Assembly (NCBI GenBank): GCA_035290185.1
Contig: DATDUW010000014.1
Coordinates: 1-61,800, forward strand
Direction of reading: 5' to 3'
Length of the DNA: 61,800 nucleotides
From: DATDUW01 sp035290185
Lineage (GTDB): Bacteria > Patescibacteriota > Patescibacteriia > UBA9934 > GWF2-40-263
This document shows positions 46,370-55,220 of this stretch, piece by piece (position 1 is the stretch's first letter; the number at the start of each line of letters is the position of its first letter). The position numbers and the translations under genes are program-made. The notes under the pieces are model-generated. The model saw only the letters and a program-made list of their open reading frames with translations. It was not told where the DNA came from and did no database searches.

Positions 46370-47827
46370 TTACTCGTCCATTTTCGGCGTCTGCTTGTGC
46401 CAATCGGTCACGCTTTGGTAGTACTTCCCTGCCCGTAGAACCGTTGCCTCGCCGAACGGCCGCGCCATGAGCTGCAACCCAACCGGAAGGCCATGCGCAA
46501 ATCCGCAGGGGACGGACAGGGAACAGATACCGGCCAGGTTGGCAGAAATCGTATAGATGTCGGAAAGATACATTGCTATCGGGTCTTCAAATTTTTCCCC
46601 GATGTTCCAAGCCACGGACGGAGACGTGGGGCCGACCACGACGTCTACTCGCTTGAACGCTTCCTCAAAATCCTGCCGAACAAGAGCGCGCACCCGAGCA
46701 GCCTGTTTATAGTAGGCGTCGTAATACCCCTTTGAAAGCGCATAGGTCCCCAACATGATCCGGCGCTTCGTCTCTGCCCCGAATCCATCTCCGCGGGAGA
46801 GTTCATAGGTATCTTTGAGATTCGATCCTGTGGAAGAAAATCCGTACCGCATGCCGTCGAACCGGGCGAGGTTGGAGCTGGCTTCGCAAAAAAGAATAAC
46901 GTAGTAGGCAGCAAGGGCGCGCGAGGAATGCGGAAGGGAAATTTCGATAATTTCTGCTCCGCCTTTTTCCAGAAGGTCTATAGCTTCTTGGACGCGTTGT
47001 TTGACTTCCTCGTCCATTCCTTCTATGAAGTACTCTTTGGGAACACCGACATGCAAACCCGTAACGTTGTTCGAAAGCGCATCAAAGACCGCGGTCGCCG
47101 GTTCCATCCCTGTCGTGGCGTCGCGTGCATCCTGCCCCTCAATGGCATTCAACAAAAGGGAAACTCCCTCCACGTCCCGCGCGAACGGACCAATCTGATC
47201 AAAACTGGAAACGAGCGCAATGAGTCCATAACGGCTCACACGCCCATAGCTTGGCTTCAAGCCCGTGACACCACACAAACTTGCTGGCTGACGTACAGAA
47301 CCGCCCGTATCGGAACCCAGAGCCGCCAAAGCAAATCCGGCAGCAACAGCCGCAGCCGATCCACCACTGGAACCACCGGGAACTTTCGTTGTATTCCAAG
47401 GATTGCGCGTGGGACCAAAGCGGGAGTGCTCCGTGGAAGAGCCCATAGCGAACTCATCCGTGTTCGTCATTCCGACGATAATGGCGCTGGCCTGCCGCAG
47501 GCGTTCGATGACCGTGGCATCGTACGTTGCCTGATAATGTTCCAGCATCTTGGAACCAGCCGTCGCTCGCTGTCCTTTGGTGAGAATCACCGTTTTGACA
47601 GCGATCGGAATTCCAGCCAAAGGCCCGAGCTCTTCCCCGGCCGCGCGCCTTGCATCGACCCGGTCCGCCTCTTCCAAAACGGAATCGGAACGTTCGAGAA
47701 AGGCGTGAATTTTTTCTTCGTGAACCCCTATGCGGTCCAGACAAGATTGAATCAGTTCCCGACTTGAAATTTCTTTCTCTCGAAGGAGAGAAGAAGCCTC
47801 ACCAACCCCAAAAAATTCTTTAATCAT
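46370..47827 (-). CDS. gatA: Asp/Glu-tRNA(Asn/Gln) amidotransferase subunit A
   Basis: The amidase subunit of GatCAB, which releases ammonia from glutamine to convert Glu-tRNA-Gln or Asp-tRNA-Asn. The 485-residue protein has the amidase catalytic triad: Lys in PIAVKTVIL, Ser in GSSGGSAAAVAAGFA (cis-Ser) and the nucleophile in SDTGGSVRQPASLCG. The start at 47827 (MIKEFFGVGEASSLL) is the conserved one. It follows gatC (62 bp). The gatB gene is not in the window. Confidence 0.96.
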   Translation of the reverse strand: MIKEFFGVGEASSLLREKEISSRELIQSCLDRIGVHEEKIHAFLERSDSVLEEADRVDARRAAGEELGPLAGIPIAVKTVILTKGQRATAGSKMLEHYQATYDATVIERLRQASAIIVGMTNTDEFAMGSSTEHSRFGPTRNPWNTTKVPGGSSGGSAAAVAAGFALAALGSDTGGSVRQPASLCGVTGLKPSYGRVSRYGLIALVSSFDQIGPFARDVEGVSLLLNAIEGQDARDATTGMEPATAVFDALSNNVTGLHVGVPKEYFIEGMDEEVKQRVQEAIDLLEKGGAEIIEISLPHSSRALAAYYVILFCEASSNLARFDGMRYGFSSTGSNLKDTYELSRGDGFGAETKRRIMLGTYALSKGYYDAYYKQAARVRALVRQDFEEAFKRVDVVVGPTSPSVAWNIGEKFEDPIAMYLSDIYTISANLAGICSLSVPCGFAHGLPVGLQLMARPFGEATVLRAGKYYQSVTDWHKQTPKMDE

Positions 47828-47889
47828 ACATTCGAGAGATTGCTTCGTCGCTATAAACAAACGGGCTCCTCGCAATGACGAGGATGGAA

Positions 47890-48210
47890 TTATTCTGTCC
47901 TTCCTTCAAACACGGCCTGGACCTCCAACAGCGCCCCTTGTCGGCGAGGAAACGCCTTAATCATGGCTTCACGAACCGCAGGATCGCACGGAATGCTCTC
48001 GTCCGCGCGCATCACGTTCGTTCGCGTTGTTCCACGCGCAAGCTCAGACACTCCGGACGTATCTGCCGCTCCAAGCTGTTCAACGTATTCCAAAATGGAA
48101 CCAAGCTGTTCTTGGTAGAGTACCCTCTCTTCATCCTCAAGTCTTACTCTGGCTAAAGAGGCGATTTTTTCAACAGATTCACGTGAAAGAGACATACAAA
48201 TACTACTCAT
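47890..48210 (-). CDS. gatC: Asp/Glu-tRNA(Asn/Gln) amidotransferase subunit C
   Basis: A 106-residue GatC: SRESVEKIASLARVRLEDEE, then YQEQLGSILEYVEQLGAADT and the C-terminal tail VMRADESIPCDPAV (usual 'lReD-v'). It clamps GatA to GatB. The ATG at 48210 overlaps the stop of ybaK in an ATGA arrangement, implying coupled translation; an alternative ATG is at 48195 (MSLSRESVEKI). Confidence 0.93.
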   Translation of the reverse strand: MSSICMSLSRESVEKIASLARVRLEDEERVLYQEQLGSILEYVEQLGAADTSGVSELARGTTRTNVMRADESIPCDPAVREAMIKAFPRRQGALLEVQAVFEGRTE

Positions 48211-48680
48211 GAAGTCACATCTTGAACAAAATCAACCACCGTCGGCTGCTCAAGGCGCTCGTAATCCGCATAGGCCATGGTGATGGAATCCGTGAGCGAA
48301 CCGGCATTGAAGTGGATGATGGGGTGTTCTGCCAATCGTTGGTCGCAAAAGGTCTGCAAACCGACAACGGAACCAAATGGAGGGACAGATCCACGCACAC
48401 ACCCAGTAACCGCTTCCGGATCTTCCGCAAAACTAACAGACTCTCCGGCGAGGATAGCGGCTTTATGGCTGTCCAAACGCCGGTCTGCAGGCATGACAAA
48501 CAGCCAGTGCTTGCCTGTCTTTTTTCCCCGAAGAACCAATGCTTTCGCACCGTCGCACAAGGCAACCCCGCGAATCCGAGCCGCGTCTTCGCTTGTAAGG
48601 GTTGGCTCATGGTGCTTGGTTTCAAAGGAAACGCCGCGTTCTGTCAGCAAGGAAATGATCGACTGGTAGGTTTTGGTCAT
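48207..48680 (-). CDS. ybaK: YbaK/PrdX-type aminoacyl-tRNA deacylase
   Basis: A 157-residue trans-editing protein of the INS superfamily: KHHEPTLTSEDAARIRGVAL (family 'h-p--T-edaA---g'), the catalytic Lys in DGAKALVLRGK, and SVPPFG, which forms the 'G-v-PfG' substrate loop. It hydrolyses mischarged aminoacyl-tRNA-Pro. Since the ProRS of this organism lacks the internal INS domain, this protein is the likely substitute. Its ATG overlaps the ligA stop (ATGA) and its stop overlaps the gatC ATG, so ligA-ybaK-gatC-gatA is one operon. Confidence 0.9.
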   Translation of the reverse strand: MTKTYQSIISLLTERGVSFETKHHEPTLTSEDAARIRGVALCDGAKALVLRGKKTGKHWLFVMPADRRLDSHKAAILAGESVSFAEDPEAVTGCVRGSVPPFGSVVGLQTFCDQRLAEHPIIHFNAGSLTDSITMAYADYERLEQPTVVDFVQDVTS

Positions 48681-50722
48681 AGATTCTTGCCAATCATACC
48701 GATCAAACCCTCCTCCGACAAGATAGGGACACCCAAGGCCTGAGCTTTTGACAACTTTGACCCTGGATCCGTTCCGGTCACGACATAGCTCGTTTTTTTG
48801 CTCACGGATTCGGAAAGAGTGGCGCCAAGCGCCTTCAGTTTCTGTTTTGCTTCCTCGCGCGACAGAGAAGAAAGGCTGCCGGTCAGAACAAATGTTTTGC
48901 CGGAAAGCGGCAGGCCCTGAACGTTCTTTGCCGGAAGGATGTTCACATTCTGTTTCCCATAGCTGGCAATCATCCGTTGGTTCTGTTCGTCGGACAGGTA
49001 TGTAGAGATGCTCTCGGCAACAACCTCGCCGATGTTCGGAACAGAAAGCAACTCATCCGTTGACGCCTGGAGAAACGCCTCCAACGTTCCGAACTGGACG
49101 GCGAGATCATAAGCCGTTTCTTCCCCGACATTGGGAATGCCCAAAGCCATAAGGAATCGATCCAAAGGAATTTCCTTATGGGCGCGGATTTCGTTCACGA
49201 GCTTGTGGGAAGAAACATCGGCAAATCGATCCAGCTCCAGAAGCCCTTCCGGAGTCAGAGTAAAAAGATCCGGCGGGGACTGAACTAATCCCGCATCCAT
49301 AAGAACGGCCACGGTCTGCGGACCCAACCCATCGATGCCGAATGCCCGAGCCACGTGCAAAACCCGCTCGCGGTCTTGCGCCAAGCAATGCACATTGGGA
49401 CACACGATTGCCACTTCGCCTTCGCGTCGGAGGACCGCTGTTGTACATACGGGACAGGTGCGCGGCGGGATGATCTGTTTGGCGTTCAATGGCCGCAATT
49501 TTTTAAGAACAGTTTTGACCTTGGGAATAATGTCACCAGCCTTATAGAGCAGGACTGTGTCGCCGATCCGTACATCCAAACGTTTGATTTCATCCACGTT
49601 ATGGAGCGAGGCGTGTGTGACCGTTGTGCCGCCGATCCAGGTCGGCTTTACGATAGCCACAGGTGTGAGCGCTCCGGTGCGGCCCACGAACCATTCGGCG
49701 CCCTCGACGACCGTCGCTACTTCTTCCGGAGGAAATTTCCAGGCCACAAGCCCGCGCGGTGTTTTCCCAACCACGCCCAGCTGATCAAACCAATCGTTTT
49801 GATTAACGCGAACCACGGTGCCATCGACCCAAAATGGGAGTGCCCTGCGTCGCTCCTGCATGCGCTGCCAGAACGCCTGCACATCCGTTTTAGATTTTGC
49901 CAAAATACTTTCCTGATGGACACGGAAACCCAACGCCTGAAGCAGTTCCCATTCTTGCGCATGCGTTTTTTGCCCGCCGTCCGTCACAAGATCCCAGGCA
50001 AAAAAAGAGAGCTTGCGTTGTGCCGCCATTTTCGGATCAAGGTGTCGGATCGTTCCTGCGGCCGCATTGCGCGGGTTGGCAAATATCGGCTTTCCTTCCT
50101 TTTCTTGTTGACGATTAAAGGCGGCAAAATCCTTTGAAGGGAAAAAAACCTCTCCGCGAATCTCCGTGGTTCCTGTAAAAAAATTTTTGAGCGGAGGCAG
50201 GCGGCGAAGTTCGTCGTCTGTTGGCTCGCGCAAGGAAAGCGGAACGGCCTCAATCGTCCGAATGTTCATGGTGACATCCTCGCCGATTTCCCCATCCCCA
50301 CGCGTGGCTGCGGTTTCTAAAATGCCATTGCGATACGTGAGGGAGACCGCGAGACCATCCAACTTCACCATGCAGAAAATATCAAAAACAGAAACACCCA
50401 ACCGCTCGGCCAGCCGATCGTACCACGCATCAAATTCCTCAGGCGTAAACACGTCCTCCATCGAAAGCATCCGGTGGCGATGGCGGATTTTTTGGAACTT
50501 ATCGAGCGCTTTCCCTCCGACTCGCTGGGTGGGCGAATCCGGTGTGCACGTTCCCGGAAATTCCTGTTCCAGCTGGTAAAGCTCGTGCTTGAGCGAATCA
50601 AGCGCCTCATCCGAAAGCTCCTGTTGGTCCAGGACGTGGTACTGGTAACGGTGGTGATTGATAAGATCCCGCAATTTTTTAGCCCGTTCAGCGGCTTGTT
50701 GTTTCGTAAAATGATGAATCAT
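48677..50722 (-). CDS. ligA: NAD-dependent DNA ligase
   Basis: Seals nicks using NAD+. The 681-residue protein has the NMN-binding Ia domain (RAKKLRDLINHHRYQYHVLD), the adenylation motif VKLDGLAVSLTY (active-site Lys in KLDG), the OB fold, the tetracysteine zinc finger (CPVCTTAV ... CPNVHC), the helix-hairpin-helix region (FGIDGLGPQTVAVL, GIPNVGEETAYDL) and a C-terminal BRCT domain (LSGKTFVLTGSLSSLSREEA). All domains of bacterial LigA are present. First gene of the ligA-ybaK-gatC-gatA operon. Confidence 0.97.
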   Translation of the reverse strand: MIHHFTKQQAAERAKKLRDLINHHRYQYHVLDQQELSDEALDSLKHELYQLEQEFPGTCTPDSPTQRVGGKALDKFQKIRHRHRMLSMEDVFTPEEFDAWYDRLAERLGVSVFDIFCMVKLDGLAVSLTYRNGILETAATRGDGEIGEDVTMNIRTIEAVPLSLREPTDDELRRLPPLKNFFTGTTEIRGEVFFPSKDFAAFNRQQEKEGKPIFANPRNAAAGTIRHLDPKMAAQRKLSFFAWDLVTDGGQKTHAQEWELLQALGFRVHQESILAKSKTDVQAFWQRMQERRRALPFWVDGTVVRVNQNDWFDQLGVVGKTPRGLVAWKFPPEEVATVVEGAEWFVGRTGALTPVAIVKPTWIGGTTVTHASLHNVDEIKRLDVRIGDTVLLYKAGDIIPKVKTVLKKLRPLNAKQIIPPRTCPVCTTAVLRREGEVAIVCPNVHCLAQDRERVLHVARAFGIDGLGPQTVAVLMDAGLVQSPPDLFTLTPEGLLELDRFADVSSHKLVNEIRAHKEIPLDRFLMALGIPNVGEETAYDLAVQFGTLEAFLQASTDELLSVPNIGEVVAESISTYLSDEQNQRMIASYGKQNVNILPAKNVQGLPLSGKTFVLTGSLSSLSREEAKQKLKALGATLSESVSKKTSYVVTGTDPGSKLSKAQALGVPILSEEGLIGMIGKNL

Positions 50723-50740
50723 ACGCAGGGGCAGTGTAAC

Positions 50741-50771
50741 AAAAAAAAGACCGGCGGAAAATACCGCCGGT
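50741..50771 (-). terminator. Terminator ending the long murD-PEP-domain operon
   Basis: Minus strand: ACCGGCGG-TATTTT-CCGCCGGT stem followed by eight T, 24 bp after the last swivel-domain gene. A promoter for ligA is probably just downstream. Confidence 0.9.
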
Positions 50772-50795
50772 TTCCTTCGTTCACCATGTAAAAGC

Positions 50796-52271
50796 CTATT
50801 TGAAGCGTTCTAAAATTTTTACAATCCCCTTCTCCGCATCCACTTCGACCAGGTCGCCGTCTTTCAAAATCCTGGTTGCCACCTTTGTACCAATCACACA
50901 CGGAATTTTCATCTCTCGACTAATGATGGCGGCATGACACGTAATTCCGCCTTCGTCCGTCACGACCGCGGTCGCCTTCTTCATGAGAGGAACGAATTCT
51001 GGACGTGTCATTCCCGTGACCAAAACCTCGCCTGTCTCAAACAATCGCCCTTCCACATCAATGTTTTTTACGACGCGAACGCGGCCCTGGACTCTACCTG
51101 GAGAACCGACTTGGCCGCGCAACGTTTGTTCTTCTTCTCCCTTCGTTTGTTGAAGAAGAAAAACTGATTCCATCCATTCCTTATTCCCTTCAAAATTTCC
51201 ATCTTCCCCTTCTTTCCGACCGTCAGAATGAACGAAAACCGCACAGCCCTCCTTTTCCCTGCGCTCAAACACATCTACCAGAGAGCGTAATACTTCGGTT
51301 CCACGTCCGATTTCCTCAAACTGACTATAAAGAATGTGCTTGAAATCCAATCCGGCTTCAGCAAAAGCCCGTTCGGCAACGCGATACGTTACAACGAGCA
51401 TTTTTCCAATGTCATCTTTGCGTCGGTCACGCCAATCCATGATGAATTGCAAATAACGAACGAGTTTTTGTCCGTCCTTGGGAAGCGTTGCCAGCCATTC
51501 TTTGTAGGACCGAACGCGTTCTGTCAGATCAATCTCTTCTTGTTTCAACCACTCTACGGCTTGTGCAGGATCCGCAATCCATTTCCCATATTTTTCCTGC
51601 AGAAGTGAACGTGTTTCTTCCTGGGAAGGAATATGGTGGTAAGCCGCTTCAAAATATTGGCAGGGCTCGACAAAATGATCCAACGTGCAGCCTTGTCTCA
51701 GAAGTCGAATGAACGTCTTCTCGCGCCTCTTATCGAACGAATCGGCCACGGGAGTCGTCGCGCGATTCCACAAAATTGCCACGTCAGATTCGGTAAGAGA
51801 GGATCCGACTGATTCCAGAAGGGAGACGGCCATTTCCTGGTCGAAATAAATCGAAAAGAAAGCAAGTGTATTAAGTTTCCACGTGTGATCCATGGCCCTG
51901 CAGGCACGTTCATACGCTTCTGGAAACGGACGAGTCGCGACAAATGCATACGTAAGTGTGTCGTACTCTTTTCCCATTTCTTCAGAAAAAAGATGGAATT
52001 GCTTTTCCTTTTCCTCAAGAAGGGAAGGTTTCGTCCAATATTTTTGGAAGACTTCCGAAGCAACCGCCTTGGCTTTAGAAATCGGAATGTACATGATGCC
52101 TTCCGACGCTCCGCAGAGAAGCAAAAGGGGGAAAGGTGTTCGATCCTCGTAAAAAGCATGAAAATAGGCGTCCGTATTCCAGCCATTGGCTTGGACGAAG
52201 ATCCGAGAGTTGTGGAGCGGCGGACTGAGTTCTAATCCATCCGCTTCGCGCAAAAAGGCTTCCGCAAGCAT
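50796..52271 (-). CDS. PEP-utilizer swivel-domain protein 1 (no ATP-grasp domain)
   Basis: A 491-residue protein. The last ~80 residues are the PEP-utilising-enzyme mobile (phosphohistidine) domain: SPGRVQGRVRVVKNI, MTRPEFVPLMKKATAVVTDE, GGITCHAAIISREMKIPCVI with the phospho-accepting His at ~446, and DGDLVEVDAEKGIVKIL. The N-terminal ~370 residues are helical and resemble the connector/substrate region of rifampin phosphotransferase or PEP-synthase-like proteins, but no ATP-grasp nucleotide domain and no PEP/pyruvate barrel exist. It is the last of three tandem paralogues (11-bp gap). The phosphate donor must therefore be another protein. Role unknown. Confidence 0.82.
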   Translation of the reverse strand: MLAEAFLREADGLELSPPLHNSRIFVQANGWNTDAYFHAFYEDRTPFPLLLLCGASEGIMYIPISKAKAVASEVFQKYWTKPSLLEEKEKQFHLFSEEMGKEYDTLTYAFVATRPFPEAYERACRAMDHTWKLNTLAFFSIYFDQEMAVSLLESVGSSLTESDVAILWNRATTPVADSFDKRREKTFIRLLRQGCTLDHFVEPCQYFEAAYHHIPSQEETRSLLQEKYGKWIADPAQAVEWLKQEEIDLTERVRSYKEWLATLPKDGQKLVRYLQFIMDWRDRRKDDIGKMLVVTYRVAERAFAEAGLDFKHILYSQFEEIGRGTEVLRSLVDVFERREKEGCAVFVHSDGRKEGEDGNFEGNKEWMESVFLLQQTKGEEEQTLRGQVGSPGRVQGRVRVVKNIDVEGRLFETGEVLVTGMTRPEFVPLMKKATAVVTDEGGITCHAAIISREMKIPCVIGTKVATRILKDGDLVEVDAEKGIVKILERFK

Positions 52272-52282
52272 AAAGGAGAAAA

Positions 52283-53749
52283 TTAGGAAGAAGCGGGTTC
52301 TAAAATTTTTATGATTCCCTTCTCCGCATCCACTTCAACGAGGTCCCCGTCTTTTAGGACATCGGTGGCTCGCGCAACTCCCACCACGGCCGGAACGCAC
52401 ATCTCACGACTGATAATGGAAACGTGGGAGGTCAAACCACCTTCTTCGGCCACAATGGCTGCGGCTTTTTTAAGGATGCAAAGAAAATCTGGGCTGGTAT
52501 TCATGACAACCAAAATATTGCCGGCCTCCATCTTGGAAAAATCCTTCGGGTTTAAAATCACTTTGACTTTTCCTGTTGCTCGACCAAGCGAAGCACAACG
52601 TCCTTTTAAATCACCTGTTTTATTTTCGTGGGTCAAAAATTTTGTTCTGAAATCCCGTGCTTCGACACCTGTCAAGACGTAAAACACTTTCTGAAAAGTA
52701 ATCAGAACATGCTGGGAAATTCTTTCCGTTACACCCTGTTCATCCAAGGATTTTTGAAGAAGCAGATCCTTTATTTCTTCCGGCGATAAATCTTTCAAAC
52801 CGTCAACCGACTGGCCCGTTCTTTTCGCCAGTTCAAAAAATACGGGCTCACAAAAATAAATTGCCTGATTCATGAAAAATTTATAATGATCCTTCACAAA
52901 AGCCATTTTTGCTGCCAGCTGAGAGAGTGTCTTCAGCCGTTTATCGAGCTTTTTGAAAAACCGTTTTCTCTTCTCTCTCGTCTCTTTTTGATTCTGGTTT
53001 ATTTCTTTCAGACGCTTTTCAGGATCCATTGCAGCCACGGAAAGCAATTTTCGTCTGTAATCATCCAAGGTTTTGATGGGTTCGTTATAATAACCGAGCT
53101 CAGAATGACAGAATCTTTCCTGGATATTCGACAACGAGGATAAAACAGATCGCTGTTCGACCGTTAATCTTTTTTTGTTCATCTTAATGGCCAAATTGAG
53201 CATTTCTTTTTCTTCCTGCAAAGCAAAACTCAATGATCCATTCGCAGAAAGAAGGGCGGGAATTTCCGCGGTCCAACCAAACGTCTCAGAAGCCTTTTTC
53301 AATTCAGCGATGATTCCTAAATCAACCAGTCGAATCACGCTTGATGGACGCAAAAGACGATAAAAACAAGATACAAGGAGGTCGAGAAATTCTCTCAACC
53401 CTTCATCACTCATTTTTTGATAATCCCTCCGTAAAAGGTTGATGGTGGTCTGTCTCTGTTTTTTTAGATAGCCCAAAAGCCTATCGGCCAAACGCGGCTG
53501 ACAGACAAACCCCTCAAGGGCCTTGGCATATTCAGATGAGTCCTTGTGGATGCGAAACCACTTCGCCTGGTGGTTGGTATAAGCCGAAACCGTATTGATG
53601 TCTCCCAAGGGCCAATCAGGATTCTCAACGGAGTATTGTTTGATTAAAAGGTAATCAAAAAAATAAAAAGCCGCCCGCCCACCTTCCGGTTGAAATTGGT
53701 ATGCGTCTAAAGATTCAGGAAAAACATTCTGGGGGTCGGATGAAATCAT
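52283..53749 (-). CDS. PEP-utilizer swivel-domain protein 2
   Basis: A 488-residue paralogue of the flanking genes. Mobile domain at the C-terminus: LGRATGKVKVILNPKDFSKM, MNTSPDFLCILKKAAAIVAE, GGLTSHVSIISREMCVPAVV with the His at ~442, then DGDLVEVDAEKGIIKIL. The N-terminal part contains FGWTAEIPALLSANGSL and a charged helical stretch (NQNQKETREKRKRFFKKLDK). The N-terminal parts of the three proteins are strongly diverged, whereas the final ~17 residues are nearly identical. 10 bp downstream of protein 3. No nucleotide-binding motif is seen. Confidence 0.82.
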   Translation of the reverse strand: MISSDPQNVFPESLDAYQFQPEGGRAAFYFFDYLLIKQYSVENPDWPLGDINTVSAYTNHQAKWFRIHKDSSEYAKALEGFVCQPRLADRLLGYLKKQRQTTINLLRRDYQKMSDEGLREFLDLLVSCFYRLLRPSSVIRLVDLGIIAELKKASETFGWTAEIPALLSANGSLSFALQEEKEMLNLAIKMNKKRLTVEQRSVLSSLSNIQERFCHSELGYYNEPIKTLDDYRRKLLSVAAMDPEKRLKEINQNQKETREKRKRFFKKLDKRLKTLSQLAAKMAFVKDHYKFFMNQAIYFCEPVFFELAKRTGQSVDGLKDLSPEEIKDLLLQKSLDEQGVTERISQHVLITFQKVFYVLTGVEARDFRTKFLTHENKTGDLKGRCASLGRATGKVKVILNPKDFSKMEAGNILVVMNTSPDFLCILKKAAAIVAEEGGLTSHVSIISREMCVPAVVGVARATDVLKDGDLVEVDAEKGIIKILEPASS

Positions 53750-53759
53750 AGATTTTTCA

Positions 53760-55214
53760 TCAAAGGATTTTTACTATCCCTTTCTCCGCATCCACTTCGA
53801 CCAGATCGCCGTCTTTCAATAATTTTGTACAATTGCCTGTTCCAACGATACACGGCTTTTTCAGTTCCCTGGCAATAATGGCGGCGTGGGACGTTATTCC
53901 ACCCTCTTCCGTTACGAAAGCCGCGGCGATTTTCATGGCATGTGTATAATCGGGCATCGTCGTCCTTGCAATGAGGATCATGCCGGGTTTCACTTTTTTC
54001 AGATCTTGTTTGTTAAAAACCAACACAGTAGGTCCGGCGGCCACCCCCTTGAACGCAATCATCCCTTTAATGGTCTTATCCGTGGTTTTTGTAAAAGCGG
54101 CAACTATTTTGTCCACCTCTTCTTTTTGTGCCATTATTTCCGTTCGCTCGGTATCCCGATAATAAACAGCTCCTTTCCTCTCGGGAATCCGTTCATAAGC
54201 AGGAATAATCCCATCAGAAAGATAGGAAATAATTTCCGCATTGAGCAGACTTACAACCAGCGGCCGCGTCCATAACAGACTGGTTTCGTTTCTTAAAAAT
54301 TCTGCGACAGATTCAAAAATAATTCTTCCTGAACACTGAATCTTTTTAAGAAGATCTATACGATCGGATCGCAAAAATGTATACGTGTTCAAAATCTTTA
54401 CCGACAAGCGCTGTTGATCCGTTCTGAGCATGGGAAAAATCCTCTCCATTTCCTCCCTTCCTTTTTCAAGCTCGTACAAAATACGCGTCTTTTCTTCAAG
54501 AGCTTGGACAGGAGACATTTTTCCCATTTCCTCAAGGAAAAATGCGGAATCAAGTAAAGGTTCCACATAGGAATACTCTCCATACCAACCAAACTTCTTG
54601 GACAAGTCGCGGCTTTTTTCAAGAGGAGATACGCGTTCAAGAACGGCATCACAAATTTCTATACGCATCTTTTGAAACTCATTGGCAAGCGTGGGCATCC
54701 CGATGGCTTGAAATATATCTTCCCCCTTCACAGGTTCTTCCTGCATGATCTGTTCATGGAAACGCGGCGAAAGAATTTTTTCAATCGCAAAAGGCATGAA
54801 GAGATAATCCGCAAGCTCCTGAATACATCCGAGGAAGGATTGATAGGCCGTCAAAAGATCCTTTTTTGTCTTTGGGAACGTTTCGAGCGATCTTATTTCC
54901 ACGGCGTATTTTTTCGTGAGGTGCTGATAAGTATCCAAATGCTTCTCAAAATTTCCTGGTACGAGCATGGTTTGGATCAAATGCTCCAACAACTGTTCCC
55001 AACTTTTCTTTTCCACATAAAGGGCTCGGTTGTCTCCTTCTAACGGAAGGCTCACAAGCGTTGGTCGAAAATCCTTCTGGTATTTTTCCAAAAGAAGATA
55101 GACCATTTCATCCCGCTGGATGGATTGCGGCCGAGAAGCCAGAAAAGAAAACCGCTTCGCAGGATCCACCAAAAGATCGTTCGCAACCATAGACGTTCCA
55201 ATGGAAGATTTCAT
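53760..55214 (-). CDS. PEP-utilizer swivel-domain protein 3
   Basis: A 484-residue protein, first of the three in transcription order, 6 bp after murD. C-terminal mobile domain: FKGVAAGPTVLVFNKQDLKK, ARTTMPDYTHAMKIAAAFVT, GGITSHAAIIARELKKPCIV with the His at ~443, and DGDLVEVDAEKGIVKIL at the very end. The helical N-terminal part shows KFGWYGEYSYVEPLLDSAFF, a 'W--y-y---p' pattern shared with archaeal and CPR PEP-utilizer proteins of the same architecture. No ATP-grasp or barrel domain. The neighbouring murD and glycosyltransferase genes suggest an envelope-related role, but this is only context. Confidence 0.82.
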   Translation of the reverse strand: MKSSIGTSMVANDLLVDPAKRFSFLASRPQSIQRDEMVYLLLEKYQKDFRPTLVSLPLEGDNRALYVEKKSWEQLLEHLIQTMLVPGNFEKHLDTYQHLTKKYAVEIRSLETFPKTKKDLLTAYQSFLGCIQELADYLFMPFAIEKILSPRFHEQIMQEEPVKGEDIFQAIGMPTLANEFQKMRIEICDAVLERVSPLEKSRDLSKKFGWYGEYSYVEPLLDSAFFLEEMGKMSPVQALEEKTRILYELEKGREEMERIFPMLRTDQQRLSVKILNTYTFLRSDRIDLLKKIQCSGRIIFESVAEFLRNETSLLWTRPLVVSLLNAEIISYLSDGIIPAYERIPERKGAVYYRDTERTEIMAQKEEVDKIVAAFTKTTDKTIKGMIAFKGVAAGPTVLVFNKQDLKKVKPGMILIARTTMPDYTHAMKIAAAFVTEEGGITSHAAIIARELKKPCIVGTGNCTKLLKDGDLVEVDAEKGIVKIL

Positions 55215-55220
55215 AATCTT

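Noticed and set aside
46275..46403. N-terminal extension of lgt up to 46403
   Set aside because: It would translate a 66-bp palindrome and overlap gatA; Lgt homologues start near the GTG at 46274.
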